The position numbers and the translations under genes were made by a program. This document shows, piece by piece, positions 1 through 5,919 of a DNA stretch of 5,947 nt (positions within the stretch are counted from its first letter, which is position 1; the number at the start of each line of letters is the position of its first letter). Under the pieces are notes generated by a model that had not been told where the DNA came from, ran no database searches, and saw only the letters and a list, made by a program, of their open reading frames with translations. Source of the stretch: Deltaproteobacteria bacterium (GTDB lineage: Bacteria; Desulfobacterota; Desulfuromonadia; Geobacterales; Geobacteraceae); the NCBI GenBank assembly GCA_021810985.1, contig JAJZQA010000171.1:1-5947 (forward strand). The letters are read 5' to 3'.

Positions 1-137
1 AATGAAGTAAGAAATGAGGCATGTCCCGGCAACACGGCAAATTCGCCTAGCGAGCCAAATGCCGTGATCATATCCACCTGCTCGGAGAGGACTTTCTTAT
101 ACGGGGTAATCAGTTCAAGCTGTAATTTTTCTGCCAT
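1..137 (-). CDS. atpC: ATP synthase F1 subunit epsilon, partial (N-terminal 45 residues)
   Basis: This is the epsilon subunit of the F1 central stalk, which binds gamma and the c-ring on the cytoplasmic side and in many bacteria restrains ATP hydrolysis. My translation of the minus strand from the ATG at 137 begins MAEKLQLELITPYKK and stays open to the window edge. It carries the family N-terminal beta-sandwich pattern, with the motif GEFAVLPGHASFLTS at residues 31-45. Family members run to about 135-140 residues, so about two thirds, including the C-terminal helical hairpin, lies beyond the left edge. An AAGGA ribosome binding site (146-150) sits 8 bases before the ATG, which fixes the start. 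It lies 77 bases downstream of atpD, the standard last position of the operon. The serine after PGHA is where many homologues have proline; I treat this as ordinary variation. The subunit identity is secure. Confidence 0.93.
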   Translation of the reverse strand, partial: MAEKLQLELITPYKKVLSEQVDMITAFGSLGEFAVLPGHASFLTS

Positions 138-214
138 CGGAAAAATCCTTTTCGGCTAAGAATTCGAGCAAAGGGGAATGTATTCCTGCCCCTGCTCCGG
201 TGTGTATCTGCTTG
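138..214 (-). other. atpD-atpC intergenic gap with a weak hairpin
   Basis: These 77 bases between the beta stop codon and the epsilon start code for nothing. A small inverted repeat (GGAA at 175-178 and TTCC at 183-186, extended by two G-C pairs across a two-base bulge) could form a hairpin in the mRNA. The U-tract expected of an intrinsic terminator does not follow it: the next mRNA bases are only UUUGC. I read it as a weak structure and not as a terminator, and expect atpC to be cotranscribed with atpD. Confidence 0.35.
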
Positions 215-1627
215 TCAGACGGCCAGCTTCTTTGCCTTTTCCAAAACTTCTTCAATCGTGCCGACCATATAGAAGGCCTGCTCCGGCACGGAATCGTGCT
301 TGCCGGCGACTATTTCCTGGAAACCCTTGATGGTATCCTTCAGTTCCACATACTTCCCGGGAGTTCCGGTAAAGGTCTCCGCCACATGAAAAGGCTGTGA
401 AAGGAAACGCTGTATCTTACGGGCGCGAGCCACCACCAGCTTATCGTCTTCGGAAAGCTCATCCATACCAAGTATCGCGATAATATCCTGCAGGTCCTTG
501 TAGCGCTGGAGCACGTATTGGACTTCACGGGCAATTGCGTAATGTTCTTCGCCGATGACCTGGGGGTCAAGAATTCGGGAAGTGGAATCAAGGGGGTCAA
601 CAGCCGGATAGATCCCAAGCTCGGCAATCTGACGCGAGAGGACGGTCGTGGCGTCGAGGTGAGCAAAGGCCGTTGCGGGCGCCGGGTCCGTCAGGTCGTC
701 GGCCGGTACGTAAATAGCCTGGACCGAGGTAATGGAGCCCTTATCGGTAGAGGTAATACGCTCCTGAAGTTCACCCATCTCCGTTGCCAGGGTCGGCTGG
801 TAACCAACAGCGGATGGAATGCGTCCGAGCAGCGCCGAAACCTCTGAGCCTGCCTGGGTAAAGCGGAAGATGTTATCGATGAAGAGCAAAACGTTCTGCT
901 CCTCCTCATCGCGGAAGTACTCGGCAACCGACAAAGCCGAAAGAGCAACCCTGGCACGGGCTCCCGGCGGCTCATTCATCTGGCCATAGACCAGAGTTGC
1001 TTTATCGAGAACACCGGATTCCTTCATTTCATTCCACAGGTCATTACCTTCCCGGGTACGCTCACCAACTCCGGCGAAGACCGAAAATCCGCCATGCTGC
1101 TTGGCAATGTTGTTGATGAGTTCCATGATGATGACCGTCTTGCCGACGCCGGCGCCGCCAAACAGGCCGATTTTCCCCCCTCGGGCATAGGGAGCCAGCA
1201 GGTCAACAACCTTGATACCGGTCGTGAAAGCCTCAACCTTGGTGGATTGCTGGAGAAAGCTGGGCGCCTCACGATGGATCTCGTATTCTTTTTCCGCGTC
1301 GATCGGTCCCATTTCATCGACCGGCTCTCCGATTATATTGAGGATGCGGCCCAACGTTTTGCGGCCGACCGGAACGGAAATCTGCTTACCGGTATCCACC
1401 ACCTGCTGGCCGCGTACCAAGCCGTCGGTCGAATCCATGGAAATGGTGCGGACGGTGTTCTCGCCCAAATGTTGCGCGACTTCCAGCACCAGATTATTTT
1501 CCCGATCATCGATGGTCGGATTCGTCACCCGGAGCGCATTATAGATTGCCGGAAGCTTGCCCGGCTCAAACTCCACGTCCACTACCGCGCCGATGACCTG
1601 CGAAATATTTCCGAAATTCTGACTCAT
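215..1627 (-). CDS. atpD: ATP synthase F1 subunit beta (catalytic)
   Basis: Beta is the catalytic subunit of F1 (EC 7.1.2.2); three copies alternate with alpha and make ATP from ADP and phosphate at the cytoplasmic face of the inner membrane. The 470-residue product has the normal family length. Visible in order: an N-terminal beta-barrel domain (about 1-80); the P-loop GGAGVGKT (157-164, Lys163, Thr164); GERTREG (188-194) with the catalytic glutamate Glu189 and Arg190; the Walker B aspartate Asp251 in LLFIDNIFRF; the alpha/beta signature PAVDPLDSTS (341-350) preceded by the adenine-stacking Tyr340; and the DELSEDD loop (389-395) that contacts gamma. No key residue is missing. The ATG at 1627 has an AGGAGG ribosome binding site (1638-1643) at 10 bases, the best match to consensus in the operon. 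The stop is TGA. It is separated by 67 bases from atpG and 77 from atpC. The wording closely resembles beta subunits of Geobacter relatives as I remember them. Confidence 0.99.
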   Translation of the reverse strand: MSQNFGNISQVIGAVVDVEFEPGKLPAIYNALRVTNPTIDDRENNLVLEVAQHLGENTVRTISMDSTDGLVRGQQVVDTGKQISVPVGRKTLGRILNIIGEPVDEMGPIDAEKEYEIHREAPSFLQQSTKVEAFTTGIKVVDLLAPYARGGKIGLFGGAGVGKTVIIMELINNIAKQHGGFSVFAGVGERTREGNDLWNEMKESGVLDKATLVYGQMNEPPGARARVALSALSVAEYFRDEEEQNVLLFIDNIFRFTQAGSEVSALLGRIPSAVGYQPTLATEMGELQERITSTDKGSITSVQAIYVPADDLTDPAPATAFAHLDATTVLSRQIAELGIYPAVDPLDSTSRILDPQVIGEEHYAIAREVQYVLQRYKDLQDIIAILGMDELSEDDKLVVARARKIQRFLSQPFHVAETFTGTPGKYVELKDTIKGFQEIVAGKHDSVPEQAFYMVGTIEEVLEKAKKLAV

Positions 1628-1637
1628 CTGGTTTCAT

Positions 1638-1662
1638 CCTCCTACGGCCCATCCGCGGACCG
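1638..1662 (-). promoter_or_regulatory. Hairpin abutting the atpD ribosome binding site
   Basis: In the 67-base gamma-beta gap, 1657-1662 and 1645-1650 can pair in the mRNA as CGGUCC with GGGCCG, a six-pair stem with one G-U wobble and a six-base loop (1651-1656). The stem ends one base before the consensus Shine-Dalgarno AGGAGG (1638-1643) of atpD. The pairing is seen in the sequence. A role in mRNA processing, in protecting the beta message, or in keeping the ribosome site exposed is inference. There is no U-tract, so it does not look like a terminator. Confidence 0.45.
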
Positions 1663-1694
1663 GTATCTATGTTAGAGCGTAGCTAGTTGATCGT

Positions 1695-2558
1695 TTAACC
1701 GTGGACCGATTCCGCTCCGGAAATGATCTCCATCAACTCCGTGGTGATGACCGCCTGCCGTGCCCGGTTATACTGCAGGGTCAGTTTTGCGATCATCTCC
1801 GAGGCATTTTTCGACGCGCTGTCCATTGCCGTCATCCCGGCGCCGTGTTCGGAAGCGATTGATGCCAGCCTGGCATGGAAAAGCTGCACCTCGATATTCT
1901 TGGGAAACAGCTCCGCCAGAAGCTCCTCTTTTGACGGCTCGTAGATTGCTTCCGGCAGGAACTCCTCTTCAGGCCCTTGGGGAGGTTCGATCGGCAGCAG
2001 CTGTTTCAGGGTAATATCCTGCGACATTACGCTTCTGAACGCGTTATAGAGCAGATACACATCATCATATTCCTGTGCCAGGTACCCTTCGATCAGTTCC
2101 TGGCCGATGATGGAGGCCTCCTGATAGCTCATCGTCGAAAGAATGTTGGAATAGTTTTTCCGGATCGTTGCCCGCTTTCTCAAATATTCAAAACCTTTCC
2201 GTCCGATGGTCAGAAGGTTTATTTCCTGATAACGGGAAGAATTCTCACGCATGAAGGCTTCCGCGGCTTTGCAGATATTGGCGTTGAAGCCGCCGCAAAG
2301 GCCCCGGTCGGAGCTGACGACAATCAACAGAGCCGTTTCCGATTTTTCCCTGCGGGCCAAGGGATGGTCAACCGCTCCGCCACTGCTGCTGAGCCTGACC
2401 AGAACCTCTTCAAGCTTTTTCGCGTAGGGCCGGGCAGCAAGCACCTTGTCCTGAGCACGGCGCAGTTTTGCGGCAGCGACCATTTTCATCGCCTTGGTGA
2501 TCTGCCGGGTGCTCTTGACCGAATTGATCCTTTTTCGAATACTTTTCAGGCTTGCCAT
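1695..2558 (-). CDS. atpG: ATP synthase F1 subunit gamma
   Basis: Gamma is the rotating shaft of F1: its two terminal helices form a coiled coil inside the alpha3-beta3 hexamer, and its base sits on epsilon and the c-ring. The 287-residue product has normal length. The N-terminal helix (about 1-58) carries the family sequence IRKRI...TRQITKAMKMVAAAKLRRAQ. The central Rossmann-like domain includes SSDRGLCGGFNANI. The C-terminal helix ends in the family signature ITTELMEIISGAES (271-284). The ATG at 2558 is the only reasonable start because MASLKSIRKRI is the conserved N-terminus. Its best ribosome site, AAGGA at 2572-2576, lies 13 bases from the ATG, longer than the 6-10 bases of most neighbours, which may lower initiation; gamma is needed once per enzyme and beta three times. 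The gap to the atpA stop is 20 bases. The stop is TAA. Confidence 0.98.
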   Translation of the reverse strand: MASLKSIRKRINSVKSTRQITKAMKMVAAAKLRRAQDKVLAARPYAKKLEEVLVRLSSSGGAVDHPLARREKSETALLIVVSSDRGLCGGFNANICKAAEAFMRENSSRYQEINLLTIGRKGFEYLRKRATIRKNYSNILSTMSYQEASIIGQELIEGYLAQEYDDVYLLYNAFRSVMSQDITLKQLLPIEPPQGPEEEFLPEAIYEPSKEELLAELFPKNIEVQLFHARLASIASEHGAGMTAMDSASKNASEMIAKLTLQYNRARQAVITTELMEIISGAESVHG

Positions 2559-2578
2559 GGGGGAAGTACCGTCCTTGT

Positions 2579-4090
2579 CTAGACTGTGAATTCTTTCTTG
2601 AATTCATCGAGGGCGGAAATGATCTTGCCCCTCAACTGGTCATCAATGGCTTTCTTCTCACGAATTTCAGCGAGGATGTCCGCTTTGCGAATATCGAAGA
2701 ACGTATAGAGCTCCGTCTCATAGCGGGAAAGAGCCGAGACCGGGTAATCATCCACAAAACCGTTATTGGCGGCAAAGATGATGAGGACCTGTTTTTCCGA
2801 GGAAAGGGGACGATACTGGGGCTGCTTCAGCATCTCCACCAGGCGCTCGCCACGCGCAAGCTGCATCTGGGTAGCCTTGTCCAGGTCGGAGCCGAACTGG
2901 GCAAAGGCGGCCATTTCGCGATACTGGGCGAGGCTGAGCCGCAGGGTACCGGCAACCTGTTTCATGGCCTTGATCTGGGCGGCGCCGCCGACGCGCGAGA
3001 CGGAAAGGCCGACGTTGATGGCCGGGCGCACACCGGAATAAAAGAGATCACTCTCCAGATAAATCTGACCATCGGTAATGGAAATGACATTGGTCGGGAT
3101 ATACGCGGAGACGTCGCCCGCCTGGGTCTCGATGATCGGGAGCGCGGTCAGGGAGCCGGCGCCGTATTCGTCCGACAGCTTCGCGGCCCGTTCCAGAAGG
3201 CGACTGTGCAGATAGAATACGTCACCGGGATACGCTTCACGTCCGGGAGGACGACGCAGGAGCAGTGAAAGCTGACGATAGGCAACAGCCTGCTTGGAAA
3301 GGTCATCGTAAATGATCAGCGCATGCCGCCCGTTGTCCCGGAAGAACTCACCCATGGTAACGCCGGTATACGGTGAAATGAACTGCAGCGGGGCCGGTTC
3401 GGAAGCGGAGGCGGAAACAACGATGGTATACTCCATCGCGCCGTTTTCGCGCAATCTGTTCACCACCTGGGCAACCGTTGAGCGCTTCTGCCCGATAGCC
3501 ACGTAAATGCAGATAACATCGCCGCCCTTCTGGTTGATGATCGTATCGATGGCAATCGCGGTTTTACCGGTCTGACGGTCACCGATGATGAGCTCACGCT
3601 GGCCGCGCCCGATCGGAACCATCGCATCCACGGCCTTGAGGCCGGTCTGCAAAGGCTGGTGGACCGACTTCCGCTTGACGATGCCGGGAGCTTTCACTTC
3701 GACCTTCCGGAAATCGCTGGTCTCGATCGGCCCATTGCCGTCAATCGGTTCACCGAGGGCATTGACAACCCGTCCAACCAGGGCATCACCAACCGGGACT
3801 TCCACAATCCTGCCGGTCCGCTTGACGATGGCGCCTTCCTTGATGTTCAGGTTATCTTCACCAAGGATTGCGGCGCCGACATTCCCCTCTTCAAGATTGA
3901 GCACCATGCCGGAAACACCACCGGGAAATTCCAGCAATTCTCCGGCCATCGCCTTGGCGAGTCCGTGAATTCGGGCGATTCCGTCCCCAACGGAAATGAT
4001 GGTTCCGGTTTCGGCAACTTCGATATCCTTGCCGTAACCTTCAATCTGCTTCCTGATAATCTCGCTGATTTCTTCCGCTCGCAATTCCAT
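2579..4090 (-). CDS. atpA: ATP synthase F1 subunit alpha (regulatory/non-catalytic)
   Basis: Alpha forms the alpha3-beta3 hexamer with beta, binds nucleotide without catalysis, and supplies the arginine finger to the beta site. From the ATG at 4090 the product is 503 residues, the usual length, starting MELRAEEISEIIRKQI. Seen in order: an N-terminal helix that binds delta, a beta-barrel (about 25-95), the P-loop GDRQTGKT (170-177), Gln201 in AIGQKRS where beta has its catalytic Glu, YDDLSKQAVAYRQ (261-273), the signature PAINVGLSVS (356-365), and the arginine finger Arg366 in SVSRVGG. An in-frame GTG at 4096 would add two residues (505 in all). I prefer the ATG because AAGGGGTGA, formed by the last codons and stop of atpH, then lies about 9 bases upstream and because MELRAEE matches the family N-terminus. 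The gap to the atpH stop is 9 bases. The stop is TAG. Confidence 0.98.
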   Translation of the reverse strand: MELRAEEISEIIRKQIEGYGKDIEVAETGTIISVGDGIARIHGLAKAMAGELLEFPGGVSGMVLNLEEGNVGAAILGEDNLNIKEGAIVKRTGRIVEVPVGDALVGRVVNALGEPIDGNGPIETSDFRKVEVKAPGIVKRKSVHQPLQTGLKAVDAMVPIGRGQRELIIGDRQTGKTAIAIDTIINQKGGDVICIYVAIGQKRSTVAQVVNRLRENGAMEYTIVVSASASEPAPLQFISPYTGVTMGEFFRDNGRHALIIYDDLSKQAVAYRQLSLLLRRPPGREAYPGDVFYLHSRLLERAAKLSDEYGAGSLTALPIIETQAGDVSAYIPTNVISITDGQIYLESDLFYSGVRPAINVGLSVSRVGGAAQIKAMKQVAGTLRLSLAQYREMAAFAQFGSDLDKATQMQLARGERLVEMLKQPQYRPLSSEKQVLIIFAANNGFVDDYPVSALSRYETELYTFFDIRKADILAEIREKKAIDDQLRGKIISALDEFKKEFTV

Positions 4091-4108
4091 AGGCACGTCT
4101 CACCCCTT
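4091..4108 (-). promoter_or_regulatory. Ribosome binding site of atpA inside the end of atpH; competing GTG start
   Basis: The mRNA AAGGGGUGA (4108-4100) is both the last two codons and stop of atpH and the Shine-Dalgarno region of atpA. It is followed by GACGTGCCT and then the ATG at 4090. The GTG at 4096 is in frame but would stand only 3 bases from GGTGA, or 6 from the AAGGGG block. Sharing the site between stop and initiation suggests coupled translation of alpha with delta (inference). Confidence 0.55.
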
Positions 4109-4642
4109 CTGTAATATATCCTGAATCTTGGTTAACTGGGTTCTGATGCTGCCATCCAAAACTTTATCGCCAATCCGGGTCACAATACCTCCAATAAGTG
4201 AAGGGTCCGTTGCAACATCCAGAATAATCTTTTTGCCCGTCGTTTTTTCCAGGGCACCGCGCATCTCACTCACCTGGTTTTCCGTCAAAGGCAACGCAGA
4301 GGTGATGGTCGAACGGAGGATCCCGGCAGACTCATCACCAAAGGCTCTGAAGCAGGACGTTATCTGGGAAAGGTAAAAAAGTCTCTTTTTATCAAGGAGC
4401 AGCAAAATGAAGTCGCCGATCGTTTTGGATATTCCCAGCGAAACGATGAGGTCTTTCACCAGCGCCCGCTTCGCTTCAATCCGCACCCCCGGTTCCGACA
4501 GCAGTGCCAGTGCCTCGGGGCTTGACTCAAGGACCCGGGAAAAACCCTGCAGTTCGAGATAATACTGCTCAACCGACTTCTGACCCACAGCAATCTGAAT
4601 GAGGGCTTTGGCATATCTTCGTGCAATAGCGTAGGTGCTCAC
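4100..4642 (-). CDS. atpH: ATP synthase F1 subunit delta (OSCP family)
   Basis: Delta sits on top of the alpha3-beta3 hexamer and ties it to the b/b' peripheral stalk so that the hexamer does not turn with the rotor. The 180-residue product has the normal length and is soluble. The N-terminal helical domain (about 1-105) starts with the family pattern AIARRYAKAL. The C-terminal domain holds the OSCP/delta signature (about 139-159) with DVATDPSLIGGIVTRIGD. The start codon is GTG at 4642, sharing one base with the TAG stop of atpF (TAGTG). No in-frame ATG or other good start lies just before it, and the conserved AIARRY block begins at residue 5, so the GTG is well supported. The GGAGGGG stretch just upstream (about 4645-4651) serves as ribosome site but is very close to the start, which suggests re-initiation by ribosomes finishing atpF. 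The stop is TGA. Confidence 0.97.
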   Translation of the reverse strand: MSTYAIARRYAKALIQIAVGQKSVEQYYLELQGFSRVLESSPEALALLSEPGVRIEAKRALVKDLIVSLGISKTIGDFILLLLDKKRLFYLSQITSCFRAFGDESAGILRSTITSALPLTENQVSEMRGALEKTTGKKIILDVATDPSLIGGIVTRIGDKVLDGSIRTQLTKIQDILQKG

Positions 4643-5250
4643 TACCCCTCCACAACTTTCGTAAGATATTCATCAACAAACCGGTCCTGATCGTCGCGGG
4701 TGACCGACTGTTTCAGAGAGGCTGATGCCAACTCTACCGCAAGCCGGGCGGTTTCCGCCTGCAAGCGGGCGGTTGCCTGCTGGATTTCCTGGTGAGCGGC
4801 ACGCTGGGAATGGCTGCGAATTCGCTCGGCAGCTTCTTTCGCCTCCAAGATAATCCGGTTCTTCTCCGCTTCGCCCTCCTGCTTGATGGCCGCATAGATC
4901 TCATCAATCTCACGGCTGGCCTTTTCCAGCTTCTCGGTATATTCAGCGAGTTTTCGCTCAGCCTCTTCTCTGATTTCTTCCGCTTCCAGGAGTGTCTTCG
5001 CAACCTCCGACCGACGAGTGGCCAGGAGTTCGCTGACCTTCGCCTTCTTCATGGCCCAGATCAAAATCCCCGCAAGGAGGGCAAAATTGAACAGCCGGTA
5101 GAGAAAGTCTTTCAGCTGGGCGCCTGATTCGGCGTGCTGAACGGTCTCGGCAGCCAAACCGGGTGTTGTGAGCAGAAAAATGCAGCAGCACATCACCATC
5201 ACAAGCAAGAAATTCCCTTGGTTCGGAAGCCTTCCGCGCACTGATTTCAT
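4642..5250 (-). CDS. atpF: ATP synthase Fo subunit b, with N-terminal signal-like segment
   Basis: Subunit b is one half of the peripheral stalk, anchored in the membrane with its N-terminus outside and a long cytoplasmic helix reaching delta. The product is 202 residues, longer than the roughly 156 of E. coli b. Residues 1-34 look like a signal peptide: basic start (Lys2, Arg5, Arg7), hydrophobic stretch at about 14-28 containing three consecutive cysteines (21-23), and a possible cleavage near GLAAE (31-35). A second hydrophobic segment (about 48-67, LKDFLYRLFNFALLAGILIWAM) is the true membrane anchor. Residues 75-175 are charged, heptad-like helix, and the end (SVTRDDQDRFVDEYL) resembles the b family terminus that binds delta. 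The ATG at 5250 has AAGGAG (5257-5262) at 6 bases and overlaps the atpX stop as ATGA, so the start is firm. I recall Geobacter b subunits having similar N-terminal extensions. Cleavage itself is inference. Confidence 0.94.
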   Translation of the reverse strand: MKSVRGRLPNQGNFLLVMVMCCCIFLLTTPGLAAETVQHAESGAQLKDFLYRLFNFALLAGILIWAMKKAKVSELLATRRSEVAKTLLEAEEIREEAERKLAEYTEKLEKASREIDEIYAAIKQEGEAEKNRIILEAKEAAERIRSHSQRAAHQEIQQATARLQAETARLAVELASASLKQSVTRDDQDRFVDEYLTKVVEG

Positions 5251-5675
5251 GAGAGACTCCTTCCGAGGACTTTTTCGGCTATCTGCCGGGAAAGAACCGC
5301 GGCCTGGTCTTTCAGGAAGCTTTCCGCGACGGCGGACTCCTTCTCGATGGACTCCCGGATCCGGGCAAGCCCTTCGGCTGCTTCACCGCGGGCGGCCTCG
5401 ATAAGCCGTGACTCTTCCTCGCGAGCAGCACGAAGCATCTTGTTTCTCTCCTCGGTGGCATCGGCTTTGACGGCCTGGAGCTTCTGCTCGTACTGAGCCA
5501 TCTTTTCACCTACCTCCCGATCAACGGAAACGGTCTTTTCCTTTGACGCGGAAATTTCCGCGGCTCGCTCCGCCAATACTTTCCGGATCGGTTTATAGAG
5601 GAAAATATTCAAGAAAAACAGGAGGGCCAGAAAATTTACCGCCTGGAACAGGAGAACTATATCGATATTAATCAT
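5247..5675 (-). CDS. atpX: ATP synthase Fo subunit b' (second peripheral-stalk subunit)
   Basis: This is a b-family stalk protein of 142 residues, taken as b' because a second, longer b gene follows directly. It would pair with AtpF as a b/b' heterodimer. One N-terminal membrane helix (about 4-26, IDIVLLFQAVNFLALLFFLNIFLYKPI) is followed by the typical short link KPIRKVLAERAAEI and a long charged helix (about 38-130) suited to a right-handed coiled coil, ending in RQIAEKVLGRSLS, a common b-family terminus. Unlike AtpF it has no signal segment. The ATG at 5675 has AAGAGG (5683-5688) at 7 bases. The TGA stop overlaps the atpF ATG by four bases, so the two stalk genes are probably translationally coupled at near-equal levels. 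It is the first gene of the unit in this window. In other genomes the gene is also called atpF2 or atpG'; the b' assignment over b rests on position and on resemblance to Geobacter-type operons. Confidence 0.9.
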   Translation of the reverse strand: MINIDIVLLFQAVNFLALLFFLNIFLYKPIRKVLAERAAEISASKEKTVSVDREVGEKMAQYEQKLQAVKADATEERNKMLRAAREEESRLIEAARGEAAEGLARIRESIEKESAVAESFLKDQAAVLSRQIAEKVLGRSLS

Positions 5676-5746
5676 GCAGGTACCTCTTCTCGCCTGTTTA
5701 GCCGAAATGTTGGTTCAGGGCCGAAGACACAGCCACAAAACTTGTA

Positions 5747-5756
5747 GATAGCTATC
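5747..5756. repeat. Perfect 10-base palindrome over the candidate -10 region
   Basis: GATAGCTATC reads the same on both strands and covers the weak -10 of the TTGACA promoter. It may be a half-site for a regulator or chance; the symmetry does not extend beyond ten bases. Confidence 0.25.
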
Positions 5757-5777
5757 ACACAGGTAATTCCATGTCAA
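5749..5777 (-). promoter_or_regulatory. Candidate sigma-70-type promoter for the atp operon
   Basis: An exact -35 consensus TTGACA reads on the minus strand at 5777-5772. Seventeen bases later stands TAGCTA (5754-5749), a poor -10 that keeps only the leading TA; it follows TGA, so it has a partial extended -10. It would give a leader of roughly 65-70 bases before atpX. A second candidate just upstream is TTGATA (5814-5809), an 18-base spacer, then TACTAA (5790-5785). Both are plausible in an AT-rich stretch ahead of the first gene, but neither has a good -10, so the exact start site is uncertain. Confidence 0.4.
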
Positions 5778-5779
5778 CG

Positions 5780-5803
5780 ATAATTTAGTATGAATAAAAT
5801 TAT
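5780..5803. promoter_or_regulatory. AT-rich dyad directly upstream of TTGACA (UP element or operator)
   Basis: The arms ATAATTT (5780-5786) and AAATTAT (5797-5803) are perfect inverted repeats around a 10-base spacer, with centres 17 bases apart. In the minus-strand direction the element ends two bases before the TTGACA box. The A/T runs fit an UP element contacted by the RNA polymerase alpha subunit; a dimeric regulator site is the alternative. If the upstream candidate promoter (TTGATA/TACTAA) is the real one, the dyad overlaps its -10 and would then act as an operator. Symmetry is seen; function is inferred. Confidence 0.3.
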
Positions 5804-5898
5804 TTGCCTATCAATAAACTTACGATAACCCCTCAATTTCCGTCGGCTTCTCAGGAGAGTAAATGTGACTGCACCAGCAAAAGCTTGTTGTTCCCGGC

Positions 5899-5919
5899 CC
5901 GGAAAGGAGTAAATTCCGG
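5899..5919. repeat. Inverted repeat near the right edge
   Basis: CCGGAA (5899-5904) and TTCCGG (5914-5919) can form a six-pair stem with a nine-base loop that, on the plus strand, contains the Shine-Dalgarno-like AGGAG. No U-tract follows on either strand, so it is not a typical intrinsic terminator. The sequence beyond the edge is needed to tell whether it belongs to a neighbouring gene. Confidence 0.25.

Noticed and set aside
171..193. Hairpin between atpD and atpC as a transcription terminator
   Set aside because: The stem is short with a bulge and lacks a following U-tract, and atpC has its own good ribosome site and standard position.
1094..1675. Plus-strand open frame of 193 codons opposite beta
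   Set aside because: Shadow of atpD in another frame; the conserved P-loop region of beta is clearly the real coding strand here.
1977..2582. Plus-strand open frame of 201 codons opposite gamma
   Set aside because: Entirely antisense to atpG; unrecognisable translation and no supporting signals.
2552..3268. Plus-strand open frame of 238 codons opposite alpha
   Set aside because: It lies wholly antisense to conserved atpA with a small extension into the atpG gap, its translation resembles no known protein, and no suitable ribosome site or promoter is seen. Long antisense frames are expected opposite well-biased genes.
5180..5190. Triple cysteine of AtpF as a lipoprotein signal
   Set aside because: The residues before the first cysteine are V-M-V-M, which do not fit the lipobox, and a cysteine cluster in the middle of the hydrophobic core is not at a cleavage position.
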